NCBI GenBank assembly: GCA_012656075.1
Contig: JAAKBF010000036.1
Span: 1 to 64,000 of the forward strand
Reading direction: 5' to 3'
Length of the DNA: 64,000 bases
Origin: Phytophthora hibernalis
Lineage: Eukaryota > Oomycota > Peronosporomycetes > Peronosporales > Peronosporaceae
Each line of letters starts with the position of its first letter. Position 1 is the stretch's first letter. Positions 42,917-53,765 of the stretch are shown here, one piece after another. Below the pieces are notes generated by a model. It was not told the origin of the DNA and did not search any database. It saw only the letters and a list, made by a program, of their open reading frames with translations. A program made the position numbers and the translations under genes.

Positions 42917-45900
42917 CTACTGATTTTCAGTATTGCAGTTGGACTGCTCGAAGTCACCTTTTGATATTTGCCCCATTGATGCTCGATGCTTTTCAAATGC
43001 CGTATGTGGTAATGGCTTCGTGGACACATCTGCAACATTTTCAGAACCAGGAACCCGCAGTACATCAATTTCTTTCAGTTCCATACGTTCTCGCACAAAG
43101 TAATGGCGAACATCTATGTGCTTTGTTCGGTTGTGGATGACTGGGTTCTTCGCTAGATTTCTAGCACTTTCATTGTCCACGTACACTTCGGAGGATTCAT
43201 TCTGCATCAGCTTAAGCTCTTTCAACATCTGACGCAGGTGAATTACCTCCTGCACTGTACTGCGGGTTCCTGGTTCTGAAAATGTTGCAGATGTGTCCAC
43301 GCCATATACTCGGCTTCTGTAGTGTGTAGTGCAACCGTCTTCTCTGTCCAAGAAATTGGACTACCGCAAAACTTAGTCAGATTGCCTGCAACAGACTTCC
43401 GATCATCAACACGGTTTGCAAAATCTGCATCAGCAAATGCTTCCAGATGCTTGTCCAATTCCTGTTCCATCCACTCTAGTCCTCCAAGACGTAAGTTATA
43501 ATCTAATGTCTCCCGCAGATAGCGAAGACCTCGCTTGGCAGCTCGCCAATGCAACAAACCTGGATTCTCCAGAATTGACTACATTCACGTAAGAGATAAG
43601 CTAGGTCAGGACGCGTACCAGCATCAAGTACATGAAACTACCAATGACCGAGCGATACGGCTTTCCAGTCATGAGTTGTCGTTCATCATTCTCGGTTGGG
43701 CACATGGTTTTGGATAATATCAGGTCTGCGGTGCTGGGAGTCTTGCAGCCATTGCAACTGTCCATATTGAACCGCCGCAGGACGGACGCTGCATACTTTG
43801 TTTGTCCAATAAATATCGTTCTGTCTTTACGGTTTCGTTTGATCTTCCAGCCCACAATGTAATGCAACTCACCGAGATCCTTCATCTCAAAGCGATCACG
43901 GAACATTTATTTCATTTGATCAATGAGTGCCATGGTAGGAGCAAACAAAATCAAATCGTCCACGTAGAGTGGAATGAACACCAACTGTCCATCAATAACT
44001 TTGACTGCAACACATGCTTCCGATTGTAATATCGTGAAGTTTTGCTTCTTCGAGAACGTTTTCAGCAGCTGAAACTACACTCTCGGTGCTTGCAGCACTT
44101 TCATGTGCTTTTCAAGTGGCACCAGCTCCCACGTACCATTTTTCATCAATGCATCGTATTCAGCATTAGCTGCACATCTCCATTGTGTGGTGTGTTCACG
44201 CTCAAGTGCCTCCTCATAACTCACTGGCTCTGTCATCACACTCACAGTCATACAACAGTAATCCTTCCACCAAACCAGTATTATTTCCTTTGCCATAGCT
44301 CGTTGAAGTTCTTCTCGAGATTTATTCCACCCAGTGGCTGATCATCTCACAGCATCATCTGAATTTGTTTTTCATAGGCAATATAGACGTAGTCGCCAAA
44401 CCACGTAGGTGGTTTGCTCACACGACCACTCCGCGTTACTGGAGAGTTCTTGTTGTGAGCACTATTCGAAGCCACATATTCGCGTAACCGTTTGCAAGTG
44501 GATGTCGGTAAACAATCTGCACTCGCAACATCTCGTGATAGTGGTCTCTCTAAGTTTGTGGTGTCTGTCTCACTAGGCATTACACCTGGCGTTTTGCCAT
44601 CTGCTTCTCTTTGACGCTCTGTATGAGGCTTTGCCTCGGCAGCCGGTACCTTATGCCGCCCACTGCTGCGTCTTTGCCATTTACGTTTGGCATTACATGT
44701 CATTTCATCATTTGGTATGCACTCACCTCGCAGATGATCTGCCTCGAATTGCTGCCCTTGGTCAGTGCCGCGCGCTGCTACAGTGCTAGTAGCACCAGTA
44801 TTCTGCATAGCAAATCGTAATCTCTTTGGTTGAGACTCCACGACCTCTGAGTCACCCATAATGGCTCGACCTCGTTTATTGGCCCCACCAGACCGGCCAT
44901 TCATCCTATCCGCCCCACCTGACCGGTCATCATCTCCAGTGTCATCAGCCCCACCAGTCCGAAGATCACTAGCATTGCTGCTGTCGGCTTCATCTTCTGT
45001 CCCCTCATGCATTTCATCAAGCATGGGTTCAATTCCATCCTCCATACTGCTATCCACTCCAAAATACTCTTTGGTGGGCACTTCACTGGACTCTGAAGAT
45101 GTTTCTGTAAGATAGTAACCAGCTTTATTCTCGTAGAACACAACAGTGTGACTATAGAAAACCTTGTGGGTCTTGCTATCAAGCAATCGATAGCCTCGCT
45201 TGTTACGAGAATAACCAACGAAGATTGATTCCCGAGCCTTGGCCTCCAGCTTTCGTCGCTCTACCTTGTTGCCTCCTTCTGACGTTCGGCCTTGTCGATG
45301 ATCATAATGCAAGTTCAAGCTGTACGGAAGGAAGGGAGGCAAGTTTGATGTACGGACACTGATATAGGCATACTCCACGGACTAACTAGGAAGTGCAATA
45401 TGCGTTCAAAATTTCGAAGACTCACTAAATCCTGCAACTCGCATTACGTATCCCAGTTCGCAGCTGGATCATCATCATTTTGTGGCTTGTTACTTGCTAG
45501 AAACGTTTGCACCACGTGATCGTACTCGCGGGGAAGAGATCCAATCAAGAGGACAGGCTTTGCATACTCATCAATCGGTTGTCCAACTTCTGCAATTGTC
45601 TCCATGACCCGACGCATTTCACTTAAGTGATCTGACACGTTGCCGTTGGGGCTGAGACGGCGACGGCTCAACTTGGATCACTCCTCAGCATACTTCAGGT
45701 ATGTCTTGCCCAAAAAGCGCCTCTTCAAACGCTCCATGACTCGATACGTGGTGGGTTCATACTTCACGGACTTCATTATCTGGTTAGTCATCGCGTCATA
45801 AATAATCTCCTTTCTTCACGAAGTTTCACGTGCCCAGGTTGCATGAGCATTCTTGCGCTCCTCGGGCTCCGGTATGTCCTCCTGACAGTACATCCACAGC

Positions 45901-46030
45901 TTCTTGCGCTGCAACTTCAGCTTCACACGCTCGTGCCAAACCTCGTAATCTTTGCCGTCGAACGGCGGGATGGTCTTCTTCTCGCCACGTGACTCCTTCC
46001 CTTCTTTCTTTTGCTAAAAGTTACGACATG
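42917..46030 (-). mobile_element. Ty1/Copia retrotransposon, internally deleted
   Basis: Read from 46030. Gag (UBN2-like): FDGKDYEVWHERVKLKLQRK, a stop near 45825, then SDHLSEMRRVMETIAEVGQP and LPREYDHVVQTFL. The integrase catalytic core is missing; its C-terminus remains (RESIFVGYSRNKRGYRLLDS, 45378 on). The reverse transcriptase begins (EEALEREHTTQWRCAANAEY), has lost its fingers between about 44075 and 44040, then shows LVFIPLYVDDLILFAP and LGELHYIVGWKIKR. RNase H follows: ADADFANRVDDRKSVAG, VYVDNESARNLAKNP and SENVADVSTKPLP. Flanking LTRs could not be paired. Dead copy. Confidence 0.9.
43019..43301. repeat. 46-bp perfect inverted repeat inside the Copia RNase H
   Basis: Arms 43019-43064 and 43256-43301 are exact reverse complements, 191 bp apart. 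The lower-coordinate arm is the normal RNase H C-terminal sequence. The other arm lies between EAEYMA and EVIHLRQML, where the family normally has only about six residues. Confidence 0.95.
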
Positions 46031-47038
46031 AACCGTGGTGCTTCTCTGGCTACCGTCGACACGGCCGCGTCGGGGCTAAATTCTGACGGGGAAAATCTAA
46101 ACCCCTATATGTGTTTTGAGCGTCTAGGTAGTAGAGGCAAATGGGTACACCAATGGGCTACTGTTACGGGCTTGCTCTACAGCAGTCATTGACGCGACTG
46201 GAGGATTCGCACGACGGAGAGCGAGCGGTTTTGTAGGTCCCACAGAGTCGATTTGGCTGCAGTGTAGATAGCATATCATGCTTGGGAGGGTTTTGCGACA
46301 TAACTGTAAGATTTATGTAGCAATTGGTAGCGTTCATGAGAATCGTGAGCCATTTCAAGCTCCACACTGATTTCGATGGCACTTTACCACTGCTTATGAC
46401 CAGGTTAGTTTTAGCCAATCAAAGAGAGTTGTAATCCGAGTTGCAAGAATGGTTAGTATTCATACAGTATACGTTCTGGATTGCGATGAGGTCTGAATCC
46501 TTGCATTTCTAATACCTTTCGTAATACGATTTGGATGCTTCAGCAAATAAGCTATAAAATACTTCTATACTTGATAACCGGATCGATTAATATTTTATTT
46601 ATGGCGGTTGACCCATCCACAGAAGATTAGGACAAAACACCTCTATGATATCACTTATAATCGTATTTTATCTGCAGCAGATGATTTATCCAGACTGCTC
46701 GAGCAACGTTTTGGATGATTTTGTCTTCGAACAACGCTCTTACTATATTGCCGAGAGGTCGTTTACTACCGTGGTGTGTAGACAATTCCGTACGTTTTGA
46801 ATGTATTGAAGCGCGTGCCCAGTAACTCGATTTTTTTGCTATTGTCCGGCATTCATACAGTGTAGGTGTAGTAAGAATATGCGTGCGTCGCTGCATAGCC
46901 GACTTATATTCTTACTTTCATGCAAGACTACGTACAAAATTAAAAATCGCATCAGTCGCAGAAACGTTCGTGCAATTTGGTATCATGTTACTCTTTCCGA
47001 AAGTGATACTGAATGATTCTACCATTTTTGAGGACGGG
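46031..47038. other. Intergenic between two retroelements
   Basis: AT-rich, no recognised gene or clear LTR. It may contain the diverged 5' LTR of the Copia element, but I found no second copy on the other side. Confidence 0.5.
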
Positions 47039-47817
47039 TGTCATGACACTCAAATCCTGAAAGTGATGCACGGTAGTGACTCGGCTGTACCCACAAAAGT
47101 GCGGTCTTATGACCAGAAGAGTACGGTAAAAAGGGGGTCTACGGAGCGGAGATCGACAGTACGCCCCAGTGGGAACGTTAGAAACTGGGGATACCGGTAC
47201 CGACTCGGCGAATCTTCCGTATACGATTATCCGGATAATAGCCGAGCTTAACGGTCGGCACCAGGCTGGAGGGACGGCGCGGACGCCAGAGAGACGTGGA
47301 ACTCGGCTGAAGGGTCGACCGAGATCTATAACGACCACATCATACTAGAAGATCGTATGGACACACGCCAGCGGACAACGGCTCCGCTCAAGGGGCATCC
47401 ACGGGATTTCGTAGCCGGTGAACTCGGCTTAGAGGTCGAAACGACTCCATTTCATTTGATATTTGTAAAGGATATGTAGGAAACCAAGAAAAGGACCTTT
47501 CAGGTCCTCAGAAGATAACAGAACCAACAGAGCAGAATTTTTTAAGTTCAAGACAAGTGTAGACCTCTCCGGAAAGTCCCTGCACGGGCTGGATTATGCC
47601 TGCCCGAGAGGCATAGCTTGTATTGTGTTGACTTGTAGCGCCAAGAGAATAGGTCGGCCCGGGGTTGGGTGAGAGTGAGACACTACCTGACCCGGAATGG
47701 CCGTATCGCTAAGGGATAACTCAGCGAGGGCCAACAACGCCGACCTAATTCGGCGATTGTTGTGATTGCAAGGTAGAATTCCACGTCTGACGAAATTGTG
47801 TGTTTTGCAACACCACA
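47039..47817 (+). repeat. 5' LTR of the plus-strand Gypsy element
   Basis: About 779 bp beginning tgtcatgacac and ending ...cacca.ca, two bases before a primer-binding site. The right border is estimated from the primer-binding site. No 3' copy is present after the pol relic. Confidence 0.6.
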
Positions 47818-47819
47818 AC

Positions 47820-47837
47820 TGGTGCCGCGACACGGGA
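47820..47837 (+). promoter_or_regulatory. Primer-binding site
   Basis: tggtgccgcgacacggga; the TGG start complements a tRNA 3' CCA end. Placed directly after the LTR and 67 bp before the gag ATG. Confidence 0.65.
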
Positions 47838-47903
47838 TCAGGAATGCGCTTGTTTTCGTAGGTATAAAAACCAAGTTTCAAGCAAACGAAGAGAAGAGGA
47901 GAA

Positions 47904-49598
47904 ATGGTCAAGGGAGTGAATGCGCCGAGTAACTACAGTCCGGCGACAGCCAAGCGGTCCCCTCGTGGGAGTAACTCAGCGGATTTGGTGGAGTCAGCGA
48001 ACTCGGCTGCCGCAGCAGCCATGGATGTGATGGAGAGTGTCGATCGAAACATCCAGTTCTAGGCGGACGCAAGGAAACGAAGAAGAGATGGAAGAGAAAG
48101 CCGAGTCTGAGGAATTCAATCCAGATGAACTCGGTGAGTTCGAGGAGTTGAGTCTGCAAGTAGGCGTGGAAGAGAAAGCCGAGTCTGAGGAATTCAATCC
48201 AGATGATCTCGGAGAGTTCGAGGAGTTGAGCCTGCAAGTAGGCGTGGGTCATCTGCGGCTGGTGGAACGAAACCTGGCGGCGGAACTCGAAGAAGAAGCG
48301 AGCGATGAAGTTCAAGATGTCGTGCCTGGGGACCGTCCGCCCCTGATTTTGAAGGCATACTTTAACGCCGATACGCCAAGTGTGAACAAGCCCCTGGACC
48401 AAATGGGAGAAGCCATGAAGGTCCGAAGCGATTGGTACTGTCGTTTTAAGGATCTAAGCTGCGACCTAGTGACTAGTGGGAGCTCACAGCGCCTAGATGT
48501 GCGATCGAGCGCCTCGCTTGACAAGATATCCGAGCTCGAAAGGAAGCGGTACCGAGCAGATGAGTCACTCCAGTGGCTCAAACGCACGAAATGAAAGGAA
48601 CGCGAACGCTACCTGATACGTGGTGCGAGCCATTATCCCTGTGCTTGGGTAGAGCGGCAAAGAGTTAGTATCGCCAACTACCTAAGAAGACCCAGATGAG
48701 ATGGAATCTACTGAGCGACGCCTTCTTGGACTACTACTGCTTGCAGTTTGATCAGTCAGCTCGAACGCGTTACTACTCGGCCAAACGAAAGAGTAACGAA
48801 CCTATCTGCGATTTCCTCGTCCGACTAAATGGGTATGCCAGGACGGTCAAGATCCAGTACGAAGCCGGAGGTGCTAAAGCAGCTGACCACGTCGAGCATT
48901 TCCTACTGAATTGTGGATACGACGAGGTGATGGATCTACTATACCTTCTCCATATGACGGACGTGAAGAAAGTTGAGAAGATCATCAACCAACGCATTCT
49001 GGGGGAGAAGCGTAAGAAGCAGAGGATCGCCTGGTCTCACCACGAAGTCGAGACGACAGACGAGGCGATTTAGCTCGGCGATCGGAACCACGAGGCGACG
49101 ATCGACGTGAATACAGTCGCGAGAACCGAATAAGTCGACGGGACGATGGGCGTGACCGCCGAGTAACTTCGACAGAAGTTGCGAACAGCGACGATGGTGA
49201 ATCTGGAAGCTATTACAGCGGCGCTGGTGATAACTCAGATTCGGGAAACGAATCAGACTACACCGATGCAGAATTTACAAGTGACCAGAGTCGAGGTTCA
49301 GACCGTCGTGGTAAATCGGCTAAGCCCCAGCCAAACTCAGCTGAGAAGACTCTATACTCAGCTGACCGCCGGAAATACAAGGGGCGACGAGATGGGCCTC
49401 GTGAGCGACCTACCTAAGGGCCATGCGGAGCCTGTGAAGGCAGCGGTCACTCAGCTCATTTCTGCCACCGTCGATGCAAGTTCTGCAAGCAAGTCCATGA
49501 GGTTGGCCGAGTTATTTCGTCGATACGAGAAGATGACCCTCTTCATCAAGACCAATGTGGATAAGTTAAAGGTACCTGATGACCTCCAGGACATCTAG
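47904..49598 (+). pseudogene. Gypsy Gag relic
   Basis: ATG at 47904 (MVKGVNAPSNYSPATAKRSP) with a frame change near 48040. A 78-bp unit is repeated in tandem (48091-48168, 48169-48246), encoding EEKAESEEFNPD twice. The capsid part follows a break near 48595: MRWNLLSDAFLDYYCLQFDQ, then SNEPICDFLVRLNGYARTVK and HVEHFLLNCGYDEVMDLL. The zinc knuckle CGACEGSGHSAHFCHRRCKF is near 49420 in yet another frame. At least four breaks; inactive. The order fits the Phytophthora Gypsy type. Confidence 0.85.
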
Positions 49599-49818
49599 AC
49601 ATTCAATACCGTCGTTTTCTTCATGTTCATCGCTCCCTCCTTCAGGTCCTCGGGTCCTGACGCCGTACCGATAAAAGAAAACACGAAGTTCGCTTCTACC
49701 GCTGGTACGGCTAACTGTAACGGCCTGGTTTCGTCCAACCCAGTTAGTGTTGGCGGGCCGTCGAGTTTAAATCACCCGGCGCAAACTCGGCGAATCGAAT
49801 GAAGAAATCCGAGTTATC

Positions 49819-52800
49819 GTGAGTGAAGTAGCGGCTCTACGACGAGAAATTACGTATGACCACCAAACAATAGTACATCTCCACTCTGGAGAACGCTTGG
49901 GGTGGTGGTCGACGCAGAAATTTGATCGCCGAGTCCGGATGAGGGCTCTCGTTATGGGAGCGGTCAACGATCAGCGGACAAAAATCCTGCTGGATTCGAG
50001 GGCAACATTAGCGAAGGATTCGCTAGGAAACTGCGATTGAAGCAGTTGGCGAGGCAATATAAGGAAATAGATTTACAAGGAATTGGGAAAGCCAAAGTCT
50101 TCACGACCTCCCGAGTGATAGTGAAGGTCACACTCGGGTGGGAAGTGGTCTACGAATTTGAAGTTTGGGTAATGCCGCATAAAGCCGGCGCGGACTTGAT
50201 ACTCGAACCGACTTCATGATACCAGCAGGGATGAGGGTTGTACTTGTACAACTCGACTGTCAAGCTATCAGATGTGGTCGTAATTCCTCTCATCAAGTCG
50301 TCAAATACACGTGACGACCCGGAATAAGGACGCCACCGGACAGGTGGTCCGGTCGAGTCTGTATGCGTGCAAAGTCGGCTGATCACCGAGTTCCGCCTGA
50401 AGAAACTGAGACGAAGCTCGACAACACATGAATTCTGGATACGTCGAACCAAAGATTGGATCCCTACTGTGGTCTGGAACAGGAAAGGGAAAATTATCCG
50501 AGTATTTCGGACTAAGATGGGAACTTCACTGATCTGGTGCCCGGCCCATTTTCCAGTTATCACTAGGTTGCCTCATGGAGTGCTACCACCAGAGGGTTAC
50601 GTGCGATTAAAATCGGCGAAATACCGAGACTGGCAAGTCCTCGCGTATGAATCCGCAATCGATATGCGACTGCTTCATAAGGAGCAAAATCTGTATGACG
50701 AATGGCTAACACGGCAACCACCTGCCACTGAGCGCAGGTAGTATACAACGCCGATGGTTGTCATAGAACGCCCCGACACTGGCCAAGAAAACGCTGAGTT
50801 GAGTTGTGCCGAGATGTGGGAGAAAATCGACGCAGCCGCCGAGTCCGAGGTAGAATCCGATGATAGCTGTGACGGATTAGAGAAGACAAGACCCAGCAGG
50901 TGAATGACCACTCACCAGCGAAGCGATATTGGAACCAGTAGTATCCACAACTGACCAACAATACAGACCACATCCGGAGTTATTGGTAGCGCTACTGGAC
51001 CCGATAAAGTTGACTCAGTTGGGATGCGACAGACGTCCTTCCAGGACCCTGGTCTTCGCCCATCGTTGTCGTACTGACGAAGAACGGAGTGGGCATTAGA
51101 TTGTGCATTGACTACAAGATGGTCAATGTCGTCACCAAATCACTGAAATACGCTATGCCACTGGTAGATAGAATTTTACGAGATTCGATTCGAATTATGC
51201 AAAGTAATATACGTATTTGTACAACTAATAAAAACGTGTATGATCTATTGACTGAACAAGAGGGCTACTTGTGGTTCTGCTTGTTGGATGCTGCCAGCGG
51301 ATTTTGGGTAGTAATGGTGACTAGGCGCGCTCGGCAGATCTCAGTTTTTGTACGCGCACTGGGCCATTTCGAATGGCTTCGTATGCCCTTTGGATTAAAA
51401 ATGCCCCGATGATATACCAGAGGCTAATTGATAACGCTCTATGGGGCGATGAGCTGTGCTCGCCGAGCGAGTTCGCCGAGCTGAGTAAGAGACAGCAGTT
51501 CAGCGACAGCTTGATTCTGCATCTTTGGAGCTGCTGCAGGCGGTCAGACGAAATTCGAGGCTGATTGTCGAGCAATGGCCGAATCCGACGCTATGCAGGA
51601 TCTAGTAAACGACCCAGAAAGGGAAATGTTTATGAATGGTGAACCCGACGAGTCTACCTTGACCCCAATATTCGAGCGACGATGGTTTGTCGACGACATT
51701 TGTTTCGGAGGGCAGACGTTCGACGAGTGCCTGGCCATTCTGGATAAATTGCTCACACGATTTTCGCGGTGTAGGATAAGTATAAGTTTCACGAAGAGCA
51801 TTTTCGTTTGGTCATCCGGAAAACCTGCGGCCAGATATATTACACTATGCTCACGAGGATTTTCAGGGTGGTCATCAAGGCGTAACTTGGACGTATGAAA
51901 AATTGTGTTCAGATTGTTACTGCCGAGGATGTTCACTGACGCAAAGATCTCATTCAAAGAGTACACCGACTGCGCATCGGCCAAGGGATGACCACAGAAC
52001 CCCGGACCTTCACCCGGGAATATCGAGCCTTGACGCCCGTTTGAGGTTGTCTGAATGAAGTTTGTCACGCACCTGCCAAAGTCCGAACGCGGGAATACTT
52101 TCTTGCTCCCATGCATGCGTGGCTCTCATTCTTGACTAAGGCGTGTTGAACGTATTGGCCCTGCAAATGAATACTCAAGACGTGGCTGAGGCGAATGAAG
52201 ATTGTGTTTTCAGACGATTCGGAGCCAGTTCAATGTTGTGCCATGAGCTTGGCAGCAGGCAACGAGCGACGTTGGCACATCGGCCTCAGGCTAATGGTCA
52301 GCAGGAACGCTGGGTCCAGACGGTTATGGGAAGTGTTCGAGCGTATGTTGGTGAATCAGACTAGAATGGCTGGGACGACCACGCTGAACGTTTGATGTTT
52401 GCGCTAAACACGTCATTTGATGCTACTACGCTCGAAACATCATTTTGTTTGGCGCACGATTGGGATGCACAAGTGATGGTTTCATCATTGCTTGAACCCA
52501 GGCCCTCCAGTGTGCCTGAGAGCACCGCGTATGAGTGGCGCCGAAAGTTGCAACGCGATTATGGTTACGCTCCGGCTTGCGCTGAAGACCTCCGATTAAA
52601 GGCAAAACGTCTACGCTCACAAGACGATAAAGTGGAATGAGTTGTCTGAACGCATCAAGGCCGGTTTCAAGGTCGGTGATGTTGTATGGTCGTACATCCC
52701 CAGAGGCCAGACCGGGCTAAGCTCAAAATTGGCTCACATGTGGTATGGCCCGTTCAGGATCGACGAGATGCACGACGATTCCGTGTCAAGCTGAGGGTTC

Positions 52801-53189
52801 TTAATAATGGTTACCGGGTTAACTCTTGGGTGCATGTGAGTCGCCTGAAACCGAGAGCCTTATTTCCTAAACGTCTGATTGAGGAAATCGTAGTGGCTGA
52901 AGATGATGATTTTGATGCTGCTCTGCTACCAGAGGGCAGTTGGGAGACGGACAACTCGAACGATTAATATGAAAATGAGAAGATTTTGGATTTATGCTGG
53001 AACAAGCGCACTCGGACCTCTCGACGCATTCGCGGATATTTCGTAAAGTGGAAAGGCTATGAAGAGCCAGAGTGGTTATCAGTCACACAATTAAGTTGCG
53101 GCGCCCTCTTGTATGAGTTCAACCAAGGCGCTAGAGTGAGAGCTCGCTTCCGAGCAATGCAAGCGGAAGATGATCATTCCAGAGCATAG
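49819..53189 (+). pseudogene. Gypsy Pol relic (protease, RT, integrase, chromodomain)
   Basis: Protease: TKILLDSRATLAKDS near 49980, where the catalytic DSG has become DSR. Reverse transcriptase: GIRLCIDYKMVN, FCLLDAASGFWVV, FEWLRMPFGLK, then RRWFVDDICFGGQTFDECLA (the FVDD active site). Most of RNase H and the first half of integrase are deleted between about 51900 and 52140. Integrase C-part: RPQANGQQERWVQTVMGSV, LMFALNTSFDATTL, YEWRRKLQRDYGYAPACAED and NSWVHVSRLKPRALFPKR. The chromodomain GYFVKWKGYEEPEWLSVTQL and tail end at TAG 53189. Many frame breaks. Confidence 0.9.
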
Positions 53190-53239
53190 TGTTTCTTGAA
53201 CGCTTATGTCTGGACACAGATCGCTGAACTTGTGAAATG

Positions 53240-53765
53240 ACCGCCCAACCTGACCCTGACTAGGTCACAACGCTCAAGCTCGCACTCTTCGGCGTCGTCT
53301 GGGGCGACACAAATATCTCTTGAACGTGATGCGCCAGCACCAAGAAGCAGTTGCTCAGCTCAAGGAATAGCAATAAGCGTTTCAAGACCGACAACATAAA
53401 GCTCAGCTTGAGATGCAGCGAAACATGGACCGAAAACTTCAGGGAGCAGCGTTTGGGATAAACTCATTAACCGAGCGGACAGCGCGGGCTGAAGAATCGA
53501 GACAGCAGGCTGAACGCACCTTGCTGTGAATTGAGGATGCCCTGGTCGAAGACGAAGGTCGCGCACAGGCTGTGGGAAGTCCTTGACTCAGTCCACGTCC
53601 AACATTGGGATAGCTGCGGTCAGACCTTCGGAGGATCTGGAAGATCGTTTGTAGGAAGTCATTCGCCTTGAGCGGGAACGCCTGTAGACCGAAGCTGACG
53701 AACAACTTCAACAGGAACATGAACGCGTCCAGCAGAACTTGGACCAGACCTGGGCTTGCCCAAAG
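53240..53765 (+). mobile_element. Coiled-coil ORF relic, probably a retroelement gag
   Basis: Fragments in different frames: AQLEMQRNMDRKLQGAAFGI, NSLTERTARAEESRQQAERT, and TEADEQLQQEHERVQQNLDQ. The Gln/Glu-rich heptads resemble coiled-coil N-termini of oomycete Gypsy Gag. Stops interrupt it. It ends abruptly where the minus-strand reverse transcriptase begins (about 53765). Confidence 0.5.
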
